64,000 nucleotides of DNA from contig OY821791.1 in assembly GCA_963682175.1 (NCBI GenBank), forward strand, positions 17,264,542 through 17,328,541, written 5' to 3'. A program made the translations under genes and the position numbers. Shown piece after piece: positions 45,625 to 57,402 of this stretch; the stretch's first letter is position 1; each line of letters opens with the position of its first letter. Source of the DNA: Triglochin maritima. Lineage: Eukaryota; Streptophyta; Magnoliopsida; Alismatales; Juncaginaceae. The notes beneath the pieces were generated by a model. That model saw nothing but the letters and a program-made list of their open reading frames with translations. It did no database searches and was not told the origin of the DNA.

Positions 45625-47041
45625 TGATTCACTTATAATAACCACAATTGCACGACGTGGGTGAAGGTGAGGCAAGTACGGGTCGAGTCCTCAGGGAGGT
45701 GTGTAAACTCTGGATCTTCAGAAGTCAAGTAGAAAATAAGAGGAGAAAAAGTTTGATTACACTAAACGATGAATGAATTAACAATTAAACTAAACCCGCA
45801 TGGAGTGGAGGTGTGTAGGTATGTGTGTGAGAGTGAGTCTTCATTTAAATTAGGCACAAGTGTAGTTTGTGTTGCATACAAGTAGAAGCTAGTGTAGAAT
45901 CTAAGTGTAGGATACGCAATACTACATGACAAACCATGAACGTGCATATCTCACATAAAGTTGACGTTGATTTTAGATATTCAAGCATGCAATAAGTACC
46001 TAGTGTGACCTTTAGAGCATCAATTAATCCTACATACAACCTAAATCATTCATGTGAAAGTGCACCAAACATGGATCCATACATAACAAGTCATTTCCAT
46101 CAAACCAATACAAGCAACAAGATAAACTCTAAAGCTAGCATGAGATAAGTACCTACTGTGGCCATTATCCCATCTAATACAAGTTTAAGTATGCTACGAG
46201 TATAGATCTACATTAAGCACATCAAATGACACAAATAAAAGAATCCATCACTAACACATAATCTACATCACCTCCACCCCAAATGTGGTGGATCTACTCT
46301 CTACTCATTAAGCAAATTAAGTATGCTAAGATTTAAGGAAACAAAACGTGCAAGAGGAAAGGAAATAATATCTAACTAAGAAGAAAATATTTTATTTACA
46401 TGACTCACATTTAAATGTGGCATCCTCTCCACCTTGAGGTTTGCTTCAAATGCTTACTCCAAGTCGAGAGAATGACCACCAGGCAATGGGTAGATTACAA
46501 AGGAGGAAGAAGAGTTCTATTTATAGGCATGAAAAAGGAAACTAGGGACAATCTCCCGATGTGGGACTAATAAAACATTCCCAGAATAGAAATAAACACA
46601 TAACCCATATTTGTGCGAACCCGGGTCGGCTTCTGAGAAAACGGGACCGCTAACTTGTGATCACTTTTTGTCAGATCGGACCCATTTTTTGATATCTTAT
46701 TTAGTGCTTCAATTCTTCACGTGGGGTGCACTCAGATTGGTTATTGGAGTCTGTTCCCGAATCTAATTGCCAAAATATTCCTCATTATGGTGTGGAGTTT
46801 CTCGGTTTGCTATTTGGTCCCTCCGGGCTTACTTCCAGGTCCTTCCCTCTTGTTGATGGGTCATTGCTTATGACCGTGAGGTCCATTTTGCTTCTTTTAA
46901 GTCCTTTCTTCTTATGTTTCAATCTATTTACTCTTCCCTTCTCTTCTTTATTACCTAATACCTGAAATATAACAATAAACACTAGAGTAGCACAATATTG
47001 GGGTAAAAATAAGCATATATAGCAGGAATATGATGCATGAT
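45625..47041 (-). mobile_element. B-family Athila-type LTR, B3 (5' LTR, minus)
   Basis: The minus-strand 3' end is ...AAGTGAATCA at 45625. It shares the A-family layout: 'tacccgtacttgcctc', 'cgtgcaattgtggtta', TATAAATAGAAC near 46515-46526, and a U3 with a decayed palindrome near 46645. Its first 12 or so bases (TGATAACTAGCA) are missing at 47041, where a LINE begins. No tRNA-Asp-type primer site follows it, so the leader is deleted. Confidence 0.75.
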
Positions 47042-47042
47042 A

Positions 47043-48714
47043 AAAAAGGAGAGAGAAATGGGAGGAGAGAGAATGATGACCAGCATAGGGAACCTAGGTT
47101 TCTCTAGGGTTTCCGACCTCTTTCACCACCAAAAGTCTTGGATTTTCACATCAAAATGGACCCCAAGCCTAGCTCTACTAGTGAGCAGCAAGATGATGGA
47201 GATTATGGCACGAAAAGGGATCTCCATCCACCACCATTGGATATTTCATCCCCAAGCTTGGGGGGTTAAGTTCCCGCACCACCTTTAGGGAGTGTTCAAA
47301 CTCCCCTAAGGATGTGGAGCAACTTGTTTATGGCTGGCCAAAGGGCACCCACAACCCTTGAGTTCATCCCTCCAGTCATGAAGGGAGGAGAAAAGTTGGC
47401 TATGTGTTCCAAGCAAGAAGTGGTCGATGCCTTGAAGAGATAGGATAAGGTCTTAGTTGGCTTTTTCATTGCTTTCAAACCACACTTGCCGACATTGGAG
47501 AAGCACCTCCATAAGATGTGGGGCTTGGTGGGGGGTATGGAGGTCATCAAAAGAAGCCAAGGTTTTCTACTTTTCCGATTAACTCTTGGAGAAGATAGGA
47601 AGCGGGTGTTTGAGGGGGGAGCATGGTTCATTCGTGGTTCTCCACTTGTGGTTCAAGAATTGGCACCGGATGTGGTCTTGACATGGGCTAACAACACCAC
47701 CGTCCCCATTTGGATTCGGCTACCAGAGCTCGACCTCTGATTTTGGTCACAAAGAACGTTGAGTAACATTGCTAGTGTCCTTGGGAGGCCGCTATACATG
47801 GATGAGCATACTGCTTTGGGGAGACGGCTGGTCTATACAAGGGTGTGCGTGGAAATGGCCCATGATTTCACTTATCCGAGTTGGATGGAGGACCAAGTGG
47901 AAGGTACCAACACACAGAGTAAATGTGGAGTATGAATGGAGACCCAGGTATTGCAAGGAATGCATGGAATTAGACCGTGGTGAAGAGAAGTGTCCAAAGA
48001 GGAGGATAATCAACAAGCAAGGTGAGGTGCACAAGGAGAAGGCTGAGAAGTGGATAGTTGTGTCTCGGAAGAGTACTGGAAATGGGGCTTGAAAGGTAGA
48101 GGAGCAAGGGCGTTGAGGAGGTGAGACATGGAAATGGTGAGACACCTAGCACCATGGGTATTCTGGAGATGGGAGAGGCTACCCAGAGAGAAAGGGAGAG
48201 AGAGGCTGGTGGAAGAGATGATAACATGGACACTAGAGGGGCTGACGTGGATGAGAGTGCAAGTGAGAAGGTGACACGTGGGGGGCAAGGTGGGAGGAAA
48301 AAGAAGGAAGGAAATAGCATTGCTAGGGTACACATTTGGTCTCCCCAATCCTTGGAAGCAACCAATGAGGAGATGCCATGTCACATGAGAGGGAGTAGTC
48401 TTGGAGACAAAATGGGAGTCTCCCAAAAGACCATAACGGATTCTACCATGGATGCAAATAGGAGTAAGCCTATTGGTGTCCAAGAAAAGGAAAGAGGAGT
48501 GGGGCAGGAATGTGTTTGCTCCACTTTGGGACAAGCCAATGAGAAAGGACTTGAGTGCACTAGGTTTGAATGGGCTAGTGAGGAGAGGCCAAGTAAGCAA
48601 GGTGAGGACAAAATAGAGTATCACATGACTCCACCAAGGTGACACAACTTAGAGAACTATTCTCATGAAGTGGGAGGGGATGTGCACTACCAAATGGGAA
48701 CATGCATGGGGAAA
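47043..48714 (+). pseudogene. LINE ORF1-like protein (DUF4283 and zinc knuckle), broken
   Basis: After an AG-rich leader, an ATG at 47156 starts MDPKPSSTSEQQDDGD. Downstream, with frame changes, come VGFFIAFKPHLPTLEKHLHK, FRLTLGEDRKRVFEGGAWF and ANNTTVPIWIRLPELDL, the DUF4283 domain typical of plant L1-type LINE ORF1 proteins. A CCHC-type knuckle follows (VEYEWRPRYCKECMELDRGEEKCP, about 47930-48000; its spacing is slightly unusual), then a charged tail to 48642. Such proteins bind element RNA. Stops occur near 47455, 47738 and 47931. The ORF2 that should follow is absent here; its far end may be the piece at 54.66 kb. Confidence 0.7.
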
Positions 48715-49849
48715 AACATGTGATGCTTGTTTTACGTGTGTACATAGTCGAGTCGTTTTTCTTTTGTTTTGTTTTGTTTTTTCTTTTGTGTGCACTGTTA
48801 TGGTCATGTTTGTGTGCTACATTTAATAACGATATATCTTCTTGCCATGATCCTTGGGTGACTTGTCTTCTTTTGCTTGCCTAGTGTTTTAAAATTTTCA
48901 CATTTCTTTCAAAATCTTCATGTGTGTTGCGAAAGAAAATGTTTTGTGGGTTTCACCCCGGTCTTCCTTCGGGGGGGCGAGTAATCATAGGGTTTCAGTA
49001 CTCAAACAGTTAAAGAAGTCCACCCTAAACCTAGTGAGTCATTAATTCGTGTCGGTTAATATAAGAAAATTTGTTGTAGTCAAGGACCCTTTAAATCTTG
49101 TGAGACATTAAGTGTAGGGGTTTTGGTTCATGTGTAGATAAGAAATAAGTGAGTAGGTGTTCTCGCTTCTCGCACGACTCCTATCACTCGGGAAATTAGG
49201 TCTGAGGGGACTTTGTGCCTTGTGCTTTCGAGTCATCTGACTTGGAATGCACCGACCGAACTCCCGTTACACAGGTGGTAGGGATTGCCCTATGTGGAGA
49301 TTTCGGGAAAGCTGTACGCGATAGTGTAAGCCCTCATAGGCAATGATGCACGAAACCTGACCCTAGGAGAATGAAGCTCCAACTAATAAAAGAAAAGAAA
49401 AAGAAAAAAAAGAAAAAAATGGTAATGCAAATAAGAACCTTAATGGACTTTACACTTTGTATCACTTGAGGATGTTGAGGTTGTCCATGTCTTGCACTTA
49501 AGTCCTTCATTAACTTTCACGAATGATTCATTAGGCTAGGTGTGTGGACTGATTACATTTATAGAGTCGACCCGTAGGATTACCGCGTCCAATGATCGAT
49601 AAAAATGAGTCCATCGAGTCGAGTGTCTAGATTGAATAATACATCTATGTTCGGATTTTGTGGGTATATCTGCGGAAAACCCTCAGGAGACAACACTCCT
49701 CCTTGGAGACAAGGAGGTTTAACGACTTCTTGCACATGCTAAGTGCAACCGTGATCCCTACGAAAGTGAGTTAGGATTTCTTGTTTTTCGTATGCTTTTC
49801 CCTTGCTTTGTTTTGCTCGGGACTAGCAAAAGTTAAGTGTGTGGGTATT
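48715..49849 (+). mobile_element. Athila-type 3' internal non-coding region with polypurine tract
   Basis: This is collinear with 38.66-39.65 kb and, at 49.48-49.85 kb, with 1-218 plus 1727-1884. It ends GTGTGGGTATT directly before an LTR start at 49850. Here the segment that is split at 219 elsewhere is intact, giving the empty-site comparison. Confidence 0.75.
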
Positions 49850-50407
49850 TGATTGACATAATTTCATGCTTATATTTATATCTTATATCCATTATCTTTC
49901 ACTTAAACAATTCTACGTGACAAGTTTTATGTTTGAATTTCAGAAATAAATAGGTTTGAAGAGAAGAGGCATAAAAGGACCTAAAAGCATGAAAAAGGAC
50001 TGACTTGAGAGACTCAAGGACTAAGATGCAAGATCGAAGGACCTGAATGTAAGATCGAAGGACCAATGAGCAAACAAGAATACTTGACACCATCATAGGG
50101 AGTATTTTGGCAATTTTATTCAGGTCGGAGCTCCAGCAAGCAAAGTAGATGCATCACAGACCACCAAAGACATCCAGAAAAGCCCACACGAAACAACAGC
50201 CGGATCCAAACAATATAGACCGCCAATTGGCGGTCCAAGGCGGTTTGTTTTGACCCGGATCCGCTAAGATTTCGTAGCGTCGCGTATTAGTGTGTATTTA
50301 GTGTATTTCTGGTATTTGTTTAGCCCCATACCGGGGGATTGTCCCATATAAACTTTTTCTATGGCTATAAATATAACTCTTCACCTTCTATTGTATTAAC
50401 CCATTGA
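49850..50407 (+). mobile_element. Athila-type LTR, copy A7 (5' third only)
   Basis: It starts TGATTGACATA and keeps U3, a perfect palindrome GACCGCCAATTGGCGGTC at 50218-50235 and the TATA region (TATAAATATAAC near 50375). After 'aacccattg' it switches abruptly into the middle of a Sirevirus-like LTR, a deletion or recombination junction. Confidence 0.8.
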
Positions 50408-51114
50408 TTTGGGCTAAATTGATAAAAGCTACTGGATGTTGGTGGATGGTGATCTGATATATAATCGGTCAACCGAATGTTTAATTCAGACCAATCCTTC
50501 GGACTACCATTCCGTTAACGGTCGACCGAATATGCCTCAAAATCTGCCCCAAGCATAAGTCACATCTTGCATTCTCATTGGTCAATTTCCCCACCATCTC
50601 TCCAACGGATCTCTAAGATTTGAAGTCTATATAAACTCCACTGTAGAGACACAAACCAATCCTTAACACCCTCTATTCATTACTATCTTTGTGCTCTCAA
50701 TTCCCAAACCTTCAAAGCTTATTCTTCAACACTCAAGCTTAAACTTCACCACTTGCCTATCCAATTATATATCCATATCCAAGTGTGCTCAAGTATAGAG
50801 TTTTAGATTGTGATTCAACTTCCACATCAAAGAATCATCAAGTTGTAAAGCTTCGAGGAAGCTCCCTCTCAGATTGTGAGAAGAGACACGAGCGAGGCGA
50901 GGTTGTTCGCGAGGCTCGGAGTTGTAAACGACGTTGATCTTGGCCCGGAACGGAGATCGGTTAGTGGAACCGTAAGCGAGGCTCGGGGGATCGAGCGAGG
51001 CTTGCGAGGAGGACTAGGACCGGCTGCGGTGCCGAACCTCTCTTCCCTTAATCCTTCGATTATTATTTTTAATTCTGCATTTATCTAGTGATTAGAGGGA
51101 CATAGATCCTAACA
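50408..51114 (+). repeat. D1 5' LTR (3' half only)
   Basis: It matches 53941-54660 closely, starting at 'gggctaaattgataaaa'. TATATAAAC lies near 50627. The GC-rich block at 50.85-51.03 kb ('cgaggcgaggttgttcgcgaggctcgg') and the end GATCCTAACA are the same as in the 3' LTR. Confidence 0.9.
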
Positions 51115-51116
51115 AT

Positions 51117-51128
51117 TGGTATCAGAGC
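51117..51128 (+). promoter_or_regulatory. Primer-binding site, initiator tRNA-Met type
   Basis: TGGTATCAGAGC lies two bases after the 5' LTR end. This is the standard plant Ty1/copia primer site complementary to the 3' end of initiator tRNA-Met. Confidence 0.95.
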
Positions 51129-51167
51129 ATTAGGTTGCTAATTTCATTTGTTGAATCGTAATTTAGC

Positions 51168-52650
51168 ATGGCATCTATTTCTAATAATTGTGAAGGATTA
51201 TCCACATCTACGCCACCTTTGTTCAATGGGTTAAACTATGACTATTGGAAGAAAAGAATGAGGATTTATTTGCAATCAAATGACTTGAAATATTGGACAT
51301 TCATATTAAACTCATACTCACCTCCTAATGACGATGAAATTGTATCCTTAACTAAACCCAAAATTAAGGAAGAGGCGATGAATTCCCGCATTATGAACAT
51401 CTTGTATTGTGGGTTAAATGAAGGGAAATACAATAGGGTAAGAGGTTGTGAAAGTGCATATGATATATGACATACATTACAGATGCATCATGATGGTTCA
51501 ACTAGACTGAAAGAAACTATGATTAATTTTCTCATGCATAAATATGAATTATTTCGTATGTAATCCGGTGAGAACATAAGCGAGATGCGCACTTGCTTCA
51601 CGGAGATCATTAACTCTCTTAAAGCACTTGGGAAGGACTTTAGCAAGGGAGAAATGCTCAAAAGATTCTCCGGTCACTCACCGACAATTGGGAGGAGAAG
51701 ACGACCACTATCTAAGAAGCACAAGATCTCACCAAATTGTCGGTCGAGGAGCTTATTGGTAGTCTCATGACATATGAGATACAAATGAAAGACCGCAAGG
51801 AGAAGGGAGCCAAGAATCCTTGGTGCTACACGCCATCGCCAATTCGATCAAAGGAGATAGTGACATTGAAGAACAATTGGCGACACAACAATTGAAGGAG
51901 TTTCTCAAAGAAGAGAAAGAAAGGAGAAAAAAAGAAGAATAGCAAGAGAAAAGAGAAGAAGAAAGCTCTCAAAGCAACTTGGGGCACTTCAACATCCTCA
52001 TCAATTGAAGGCAAATTCGCCTCGATGTGCTTCATGGCAATAGAAGATGACGATAGTGAGGTATCTTCTTGCTCTAGTCGCGATTCAATTGATTCAAATA
52101 ATTCAAATTCATATAATGAACTTCAATGTGAATTCAATAAATTGCTTGAAAAGTTTGAGAAAAATTGTCAAAAGAACAAACTAGCAAGAAAGAAAATCAA
52201 TGAGCTACAATCTCAAATTGAATCTATCATAAATGAGAAGAATGAATTGCTTGGTAGTCATGATAAAATTTCATTAGACAACACTCATTTGATTGATGAA
52301 ATTGCAACTCTAAATGCAAAACCTTCATATAGTGATGATATTCAAGATCTAATTGCTAAGAATGTTCAAATACAAAAAGATCTTGAAAGATTCACAAGTG
52401 GAAAAAAATGCTTGATATGCTTATTGGTAGTCAAAGACAATCTTTAAACAAGCATGATTTAGGCTATTATGTTAACAACTACAAAAACCATGTTATTCAT
52501 ACTAAATTGAATGGAAAGCATTTCTTTGTGAATAAGAGTTCCTCAAGTGTTTAGGAACCTAAGACAAAAATGGTTTGGGTACCAAAAACTAATGTCAAAG
52601 GACCCAAGGTTGTTTGGGTACCAAAATGTTCACTTATAGGTATTTAGAAG
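51168..52650 (+). pseudogene. Copia gag-like polyprotein, N-terminal part, broken
   Basis: The ATG at 51168 begins MASISNNCEGLSTSTPPLFN, then YDYWKKRMRIYLQSNDLKYW, the usual start of plant copia gag. In-frame breaks: TGA at 51468-51470 (position of a conserved Trp before HTLQMHHDG), TAA near 51561, and a one-base shift near 51660 after which ELIGSLMTYEIQMKDRKEK continues. Later come CFMAIEDDDSEVSS and a coiled-coil-like segment to 52447 (DLIAKNVQIQKDLERF), then KMVWVPKTNVKGPKVVWVPK near 52570-52630. The zinc knuckle expected before the CFMAI block is not seen. Pol domains are absent. Confidence 0.75.
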
Positions 52651-52888
52651 GAGGAGAATCGGTAGCGATCGGCTCAAGCAATAAAAGATCGATTCCAAGC
52701 TTCAAGAAAATCTTTTGGATCGAATTCATAAAGTCGTCGTCACTATCAAAAGAAGATTTGAACCAATACCAATTCTAGGATCAAAAGTTTGGTGACATAT
52801 TCAATCCTCTTAAACTTTAACATTTGGTTCTAATCTAGGATAGTTGCATGCTTAATTGATATCATACATCATTGCTTTTAGGCCTTAG

Positions 52889-53176
52889 TGATAGGGGGAG
52901 CATATAATGTTATATCATCTAATTAAGGGGGAGAATTATGTAATCCTATACCTTTACATCATATGCTTGTATTGTTTGCAATTGATTTATGTCAAAAGGG
53001 GGAGAATGATAATGATTGAGCTTCAATTTACTCATACTATGCATATTGTTAGGGGGTATCTTATAAATGCATAGTTTACATATATGAATAGGGAGCAATC
53101 ATATAGAAAATGGGAGAACTTAAATTGAATCTCAAGTATTAAGATATAGATTTGTCATCATCAAAAAGGGGGAGAT
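52889..53176 (+). promoter_or_regulatory. Multiple polypurine tracts before the D1 3' LTR
   Basis: AGGGGGAG-type tracts occur near 52893, 52925, 52996 and 53164, the last (AAAAAGGGGGAGAT) touching the LTR. Tandem polypurine tracts of this kind are a described Sirevirus feature; the last one is the expected plus-strand primer. Confidence 0.8.
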
Positions 53177-54660
53177 TGTTGGCTTTCTCGCCTTAATCTA
53201 TGTTAATTTTGATGATTAATTAAACTTATCTTAATCAATCAACCTAATCAATCAGAGTGAGTAGACATGATTACATGCATTGCATACATATTTGTATACT
53301 TGCAATCATCTTAATAGGTTGATCAAGATAATCAACAAAATAAGCATTGGGACAAAGACATTAGACTCAAGACTTGTAATCAAAGCTTTGGACCAAGACA
53401 TGTAATTTCTATTTATTGAGTCCATAAGGTTTTATGTAAACTTGAGCACTAGGATTTTGTCCCCTACCTCATTTGTAAACCGAGCCACCTTCGGTCAACC
53501 AAATCATGCCTAGTTCGGTCTACTGAACACCTTTCGGATACCCTAGTAAAACTTAGGTGTTCTCTGAATTGCCCCAACGAAGACCGAACCACCTTCGGTC
53601 GACCGAATAGCCCTGGACCGGTTTTGGACTTTGCTCCAAAGGTTGTATTCAAATCGAGTCCGTAGAGTTCAATTGACTTCTCCCACTTCGGACGACCGAA
53701 TACCAATCGGTCAACCGAGTCCTTCTTGGCTTTAGGTGTGCAACGACTATTGACACGTGGCACTTGACTGTTGTACCCAACAACTATTTGCGCTATAACT
53801 ATCAGCGCAAAACCTGTGCTAACTTTGGTCTACCAAAGTGTACACGGTCAACCGAACTTGAGTAGATCAGAGCCCAACAAAACTTACTGTCCACCTCGGA
53901 ACGGTGAACCGAATGCAATTCGGTTATCCAAACTTAATTAGGGCTAAATTGATAAAAACTAAAGGTTGGTGAATGGTGATCCGATATATAATCGGTCAAC
54001 CGAATGTTTAATTCAGACCAATCCTTCGGACTACCATTATGTTAACGGTCGACTGAATATGCCTCGAAATCTGTCCGAGCTTAAGTCTCATCTTGCATTC
54101 TCATTGGTCAATTTCCCCACCAACTCTCCAACGGATCTCTAAGCTTTGAAGCCTATATAAACACCAATCTAGAGACACAAACCAACCCTTAACACCCTTT
54201 ATTCATTAACTATCTTTGTGCTCTCAATTCCCAAACCTTCAAAGCTTATTCTTCAACACTCAAGCTTAAACTTCACCACTTGCTTATCCAATTATATATC
54301 CATATCCAAGTGTGCTCAAGTATAGAGTTTTAGATTGTGATTCAACTTCCACATCAAAGAATCATCAAGTTGTAAAGCTTCGAGGAAGCTCCCTCTCGGA
54401 TTGTGAGAGGAGACACGAGCAAGGCGAGGTTGTTCGCGAGGCTCGGAGTTGTAAACAACGTTGATTGGTTAGTGGAACGGTAAACGAGACTTGGGGGATC
54501 GAGTGAGGCTTGTTAGGAGGACTAGGACCAGTGCGGTGCGAAACTTCTCTAACTCCGGTGTCGTCGATTTTGTTGTTTGCATTGTCTCTTCCTTTAATCC
54601 TTCTATTATAATTTTTAATTCCGTATTTATCTAGTGATTAGAGGGCCATAGATCCTAACA
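53177..54660 (+). repeat. D1 3' LTR (complete)
   Basis: The LTR is 1484 bp, starts TGTTGGCTTTC, ends GATCCTAACA. Diverged CGGTCGACCG or CGGTCAACCG palindromes occur at 53.49-54.06 kb. TATATAAAC lies near 54154. Its right flank is LINE coding sequence. Confidence 0.9.
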
Positions 54661-55240
54661 GGAAGAAGCTTGCTTGAGGGTGAACAAAAATTTTATCCAT
54701 GGAGGCCCAGATAGGCCAATACGACCCAATGGAAAGGGTGCTGCACTTGGGATGAAGTGTGGAGTTGGGTGAGGGAACCATGTAGGAAAGTACCTTGGGA
54801 TGGCATGGTATGGCACAAGTTTGCAGTCTTGAAGCATGCACTCACGGCTTGGAGAACATTGAAGGGGCGCTTACTCACAAAGAGGTGAATGATTAAGCAA
54901 GGCGCAAAGCTCGACCCAATGTGTGTGCTTTGTGAAGACAAAGAGGAGGACATGGAGCACCTTTTCTGGGAATGTCGATACACGAAGGAGTGTGGAGCTG
55001 CCTTCTCAACCTCATGCAGCTCAGCCCAAGCTTGGCGAGCACTCTAGAGAGCGAGGCCATGCGACTATCACATGCGCATGGAAGCCGACTTGACAAGGTG
55101 GCGAGAAGGTGGGTGTTTAATGTTATGATACACGAATTCTGGTTCGAGCGGAACCGAAGGATATTTGAGGGTGAAAGGAAACAAATCGGTAGATACCATG
55201 ACTATAGTCAAAGACATAATTCGGTGTTTGGTAGATAAAG
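54661..55240 (+). pseudogene. LINE ORF2 C-terminus (reverse-transcriptase zinc-binding domain), broken
   Basis: Read across frames: VPWHKFAVLKHALTAWRTLKGRL, MIKQGAKLDPMCVLCEDKEEDMEHLFWECRYT, and at the end HEFWFERNRRIFEGERK. These match the zf-RVT domain at the C-terminus of plant L1-type LINEs: conserved Trp, CVLC, then HLFWEC. A stop sits near 54886 and frames shift near 55.0 kb. It may belong with the ORF1 fragment at 47.0-48.7 kb, with about 6 kb of other elements and a missing ORF2 core between. Confidence 0.7.
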
Positions 55241-55631
55241 CAAAGAGACTCGCAAAAGATGAAGGAGAAGTGCGACATTTTCATGCCACTTGGAGATAAC
55301 TCCAACTTCTGATGTTGATGAGGCTGAAATTGTTCATATAGGTTGTAGTGGGAAAGCCGGATATGCATGTGGGATACACCTGCGAACTCAATGGTAAATA
55401 CCTGAAGCAACAACAAACCATCAACTTCTGAATTATCATGTACACAAGCATATCAACAAAACCAACAAATCAAGCATATCCAATAGCTTCACATTACATT
55501 TAATATAACTTAAAGTTGTTTGTTACATACCCTACATTCAGTTGCTTTTGTAACTTACAACACCAAAATAACACAAATAATACATAAAAGTAACTACAAA
55601 GACAAGTGATACATAGAAGTTTAATTGAAAA
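55241..55631. other. Spacer, nothing recognised
   Basis: Probably the LINE tail followed by flank of the MURA remnant. No poly(A) tail, terminal repeat or ORF could be identified. Confidence 0.35.
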
Positions 55632-57000
55632 CTAATTATTGGGATTGCAAAATGATATTGCATCCCAAGCCTCTTTTTTTGAGTATCCAGAAGCCAGAAG
55701 TTTCTTGTAAGTTTGCAACATCTCACAGCCAAGTGTTAGATACTCCTCCAACTTTTCTTGTGGTTGTTCTCCTACTATTCCTGCTTCATGTGTAGTTGCC
55801 GGTGCTACTGTCTTCTGTTGTTGATCCTGATCCTGAAGCTGTTGGTGGTGGTGTTGCTTCTGTTTGTGTGAAACTTTGGGGCTTCGACCTACAAATACAT
55901 TTTTTAAATAAAATACAAACATTAGTAAACTGCAAACCATAAAACTTCTATTGAGAAAGGTACTGGAATGGTTACGCTGGTAATAGTGAATGGGCTCCCT
56001 ACAAGTTCTTGTTTGATGTCCATTGTTTTGGTACCTCTTGCACCAGTCAGTCCTCCTTAATCTATTCAGCTCATCAATGGGTCACATCCTCTTCTTTCTA
56101 GGCCTCCTTGGTGGCTTCACTATGATCCCAGGCTCCTTGCACTTCCAGTGAAGTTTCTCTGGCAGTGGTGCTATGCTCCCACTATAGGCTAGTCTGTACT
56201 TGTCCATGTAGTAAAATGAATGGACATAACTTTCCCTAATTGCCCCCTAATGGTTATTATAAAGGTTGCTGCATGGTTACATGGGAGCCCAATTAATTGC
56301 CTCTTTCTACATGTGTAGGCCCCGACATCTAACTCTACAATGCATCTTCTACTAGGGATATCTGTTTCCGTTCTGACTTTAAAAGTTCTTTTTACAACAA
56401 ATCCACCTAAAGTCATTGACTTCTTTTTAAGCCCATCTGCCTCCACTAAGGTGGACCAATCTCCCTTAATGACAACATCTAACTGCTCCTCAACCACATG
56501 TTCAGAATTGTTATGTCCACTGTTATCCTCCTCTTAAGGATCATATTCTTCCTCATCTGATCCTAAGGAGTAGTAGAGATCCTCATCTGACTGATCCCCT
56601 CCACTATTAGTTGGCTTACTACTGGTCGGTGGGCATTTAGGTACCCCAGAACAACCCTCTCTACGAGATGATTTTATATGAAATGGGGGGACTGAGAAAG
56701 ATTTGTACTTCTTGTTCTGGTGGAAAGGGTTCTTTGCACAAACTTTTCTTCTAAGGGGGAGTTATGGGCAACCTTAGTTTCGGGAGATGGGAAAAAGTTT
56801 GTGGTGGGTTTTGGGAATGGTGTGAGGTCAGGACTAGATAGTTGAAGTCCAGGGAAGATAGTATTGATTGGGATGGCTGGGAAATCACCACTTGCATAGA
56901 TCTCCAATTCTTTGTTTGGGTTTGGGTAACTAATGACCTTAAATACATCCTCATCACATGCTACTCTCTTAAACTCAAACCTCACCTTCACTGGAATCTA
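55632..57000 (-). pseudogene. MuDR-type MURA transposase remnant (catalytic core missing)
   Basis: On the minus strand: an N-terminal segment, VRFEFKRVACDEDVFKVISYPN (about 56990-56920), typical of MURA proteins; then a stop-rich part; a SWIM zinc finger CIVELDVGAYTCRKRQLIGLPCNH (about 56350-56270; the first Cys of the CxC pair appears changed); a proline/arginine stretch KPPRRPRKKRM followed by TGA where CGA is likely; a CCHC-like knuckle (CKRYQNNGHQTRTC, about 56050-56005); and a 102-codon Gln-rich tail ending at 55632. The whole DDE catalytic domain is absent, so it could not transpose. It differs in lineage from the FAR1-type gene at 20-23 kb. Confidence 0.7.
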
Positions 57001-57402
57001 ATAAGTGAAACTCATGGTCTCATTTAACCCCCACCTTATGTTAGTAGTAATGTAGGACCTAAGAACTTTAAAGTTCAACTCATCAATAAGACAATAATAG
57101 AAACTTGACCTACCTCAAATTTCTGAGGGAATACCCTACCCAACCTACTTACCCATTTCCCACCTTTAAAAATATATAATAGTTCTATGAAGGCCTTTTC
57201 CCGTAACAATAAAATAACCACAATAACTAAACAAAAAATTTACCGAGTGTTTCTATACTATTACATATATTTAAATTAGATACTGACAACATTAGGAAAC
57301 ATTAACAACATGCATAACAATTATAGGAAACCGTAACCATAGAAAACCTAACAACAATATGAATTCCCAGAATTGAATGACAGACACTAAAACCCCACGA
57401 TT
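57001..57402. other. AT-rich 5' flank of the MURA remnant
   Basis: No ORF with a recognised motif and no terminal repeat was found. 'aacaacatgcat' near 57306 is a weak extra unit of the tandem repeat that follows. Confidence 0.35.

Larger units (their letters stand above)
50408..54660 (+). mobile_element. Sirevirus-like Ty1/copia element D1, non-autonomous
   Basis: Order: truncated 5' LTR (50408-51114), primer-binding site (51117-51128), gag-like pseudogene (51168-52650), several polypurine tracts (52.89-53.18 kb), and a complete 3' LTR (53177-54660). Multiple polypurine tracts and palindrome-rich long LTRs are recognised Sirevirus traits. No protease, integrase, reverse transcriptase or RNase H is present between gag and the polypurine tracts. 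The left part of the 5' LTR (about 760 bp) is missing, so no target duplication can be read. Confidence 0.85.
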
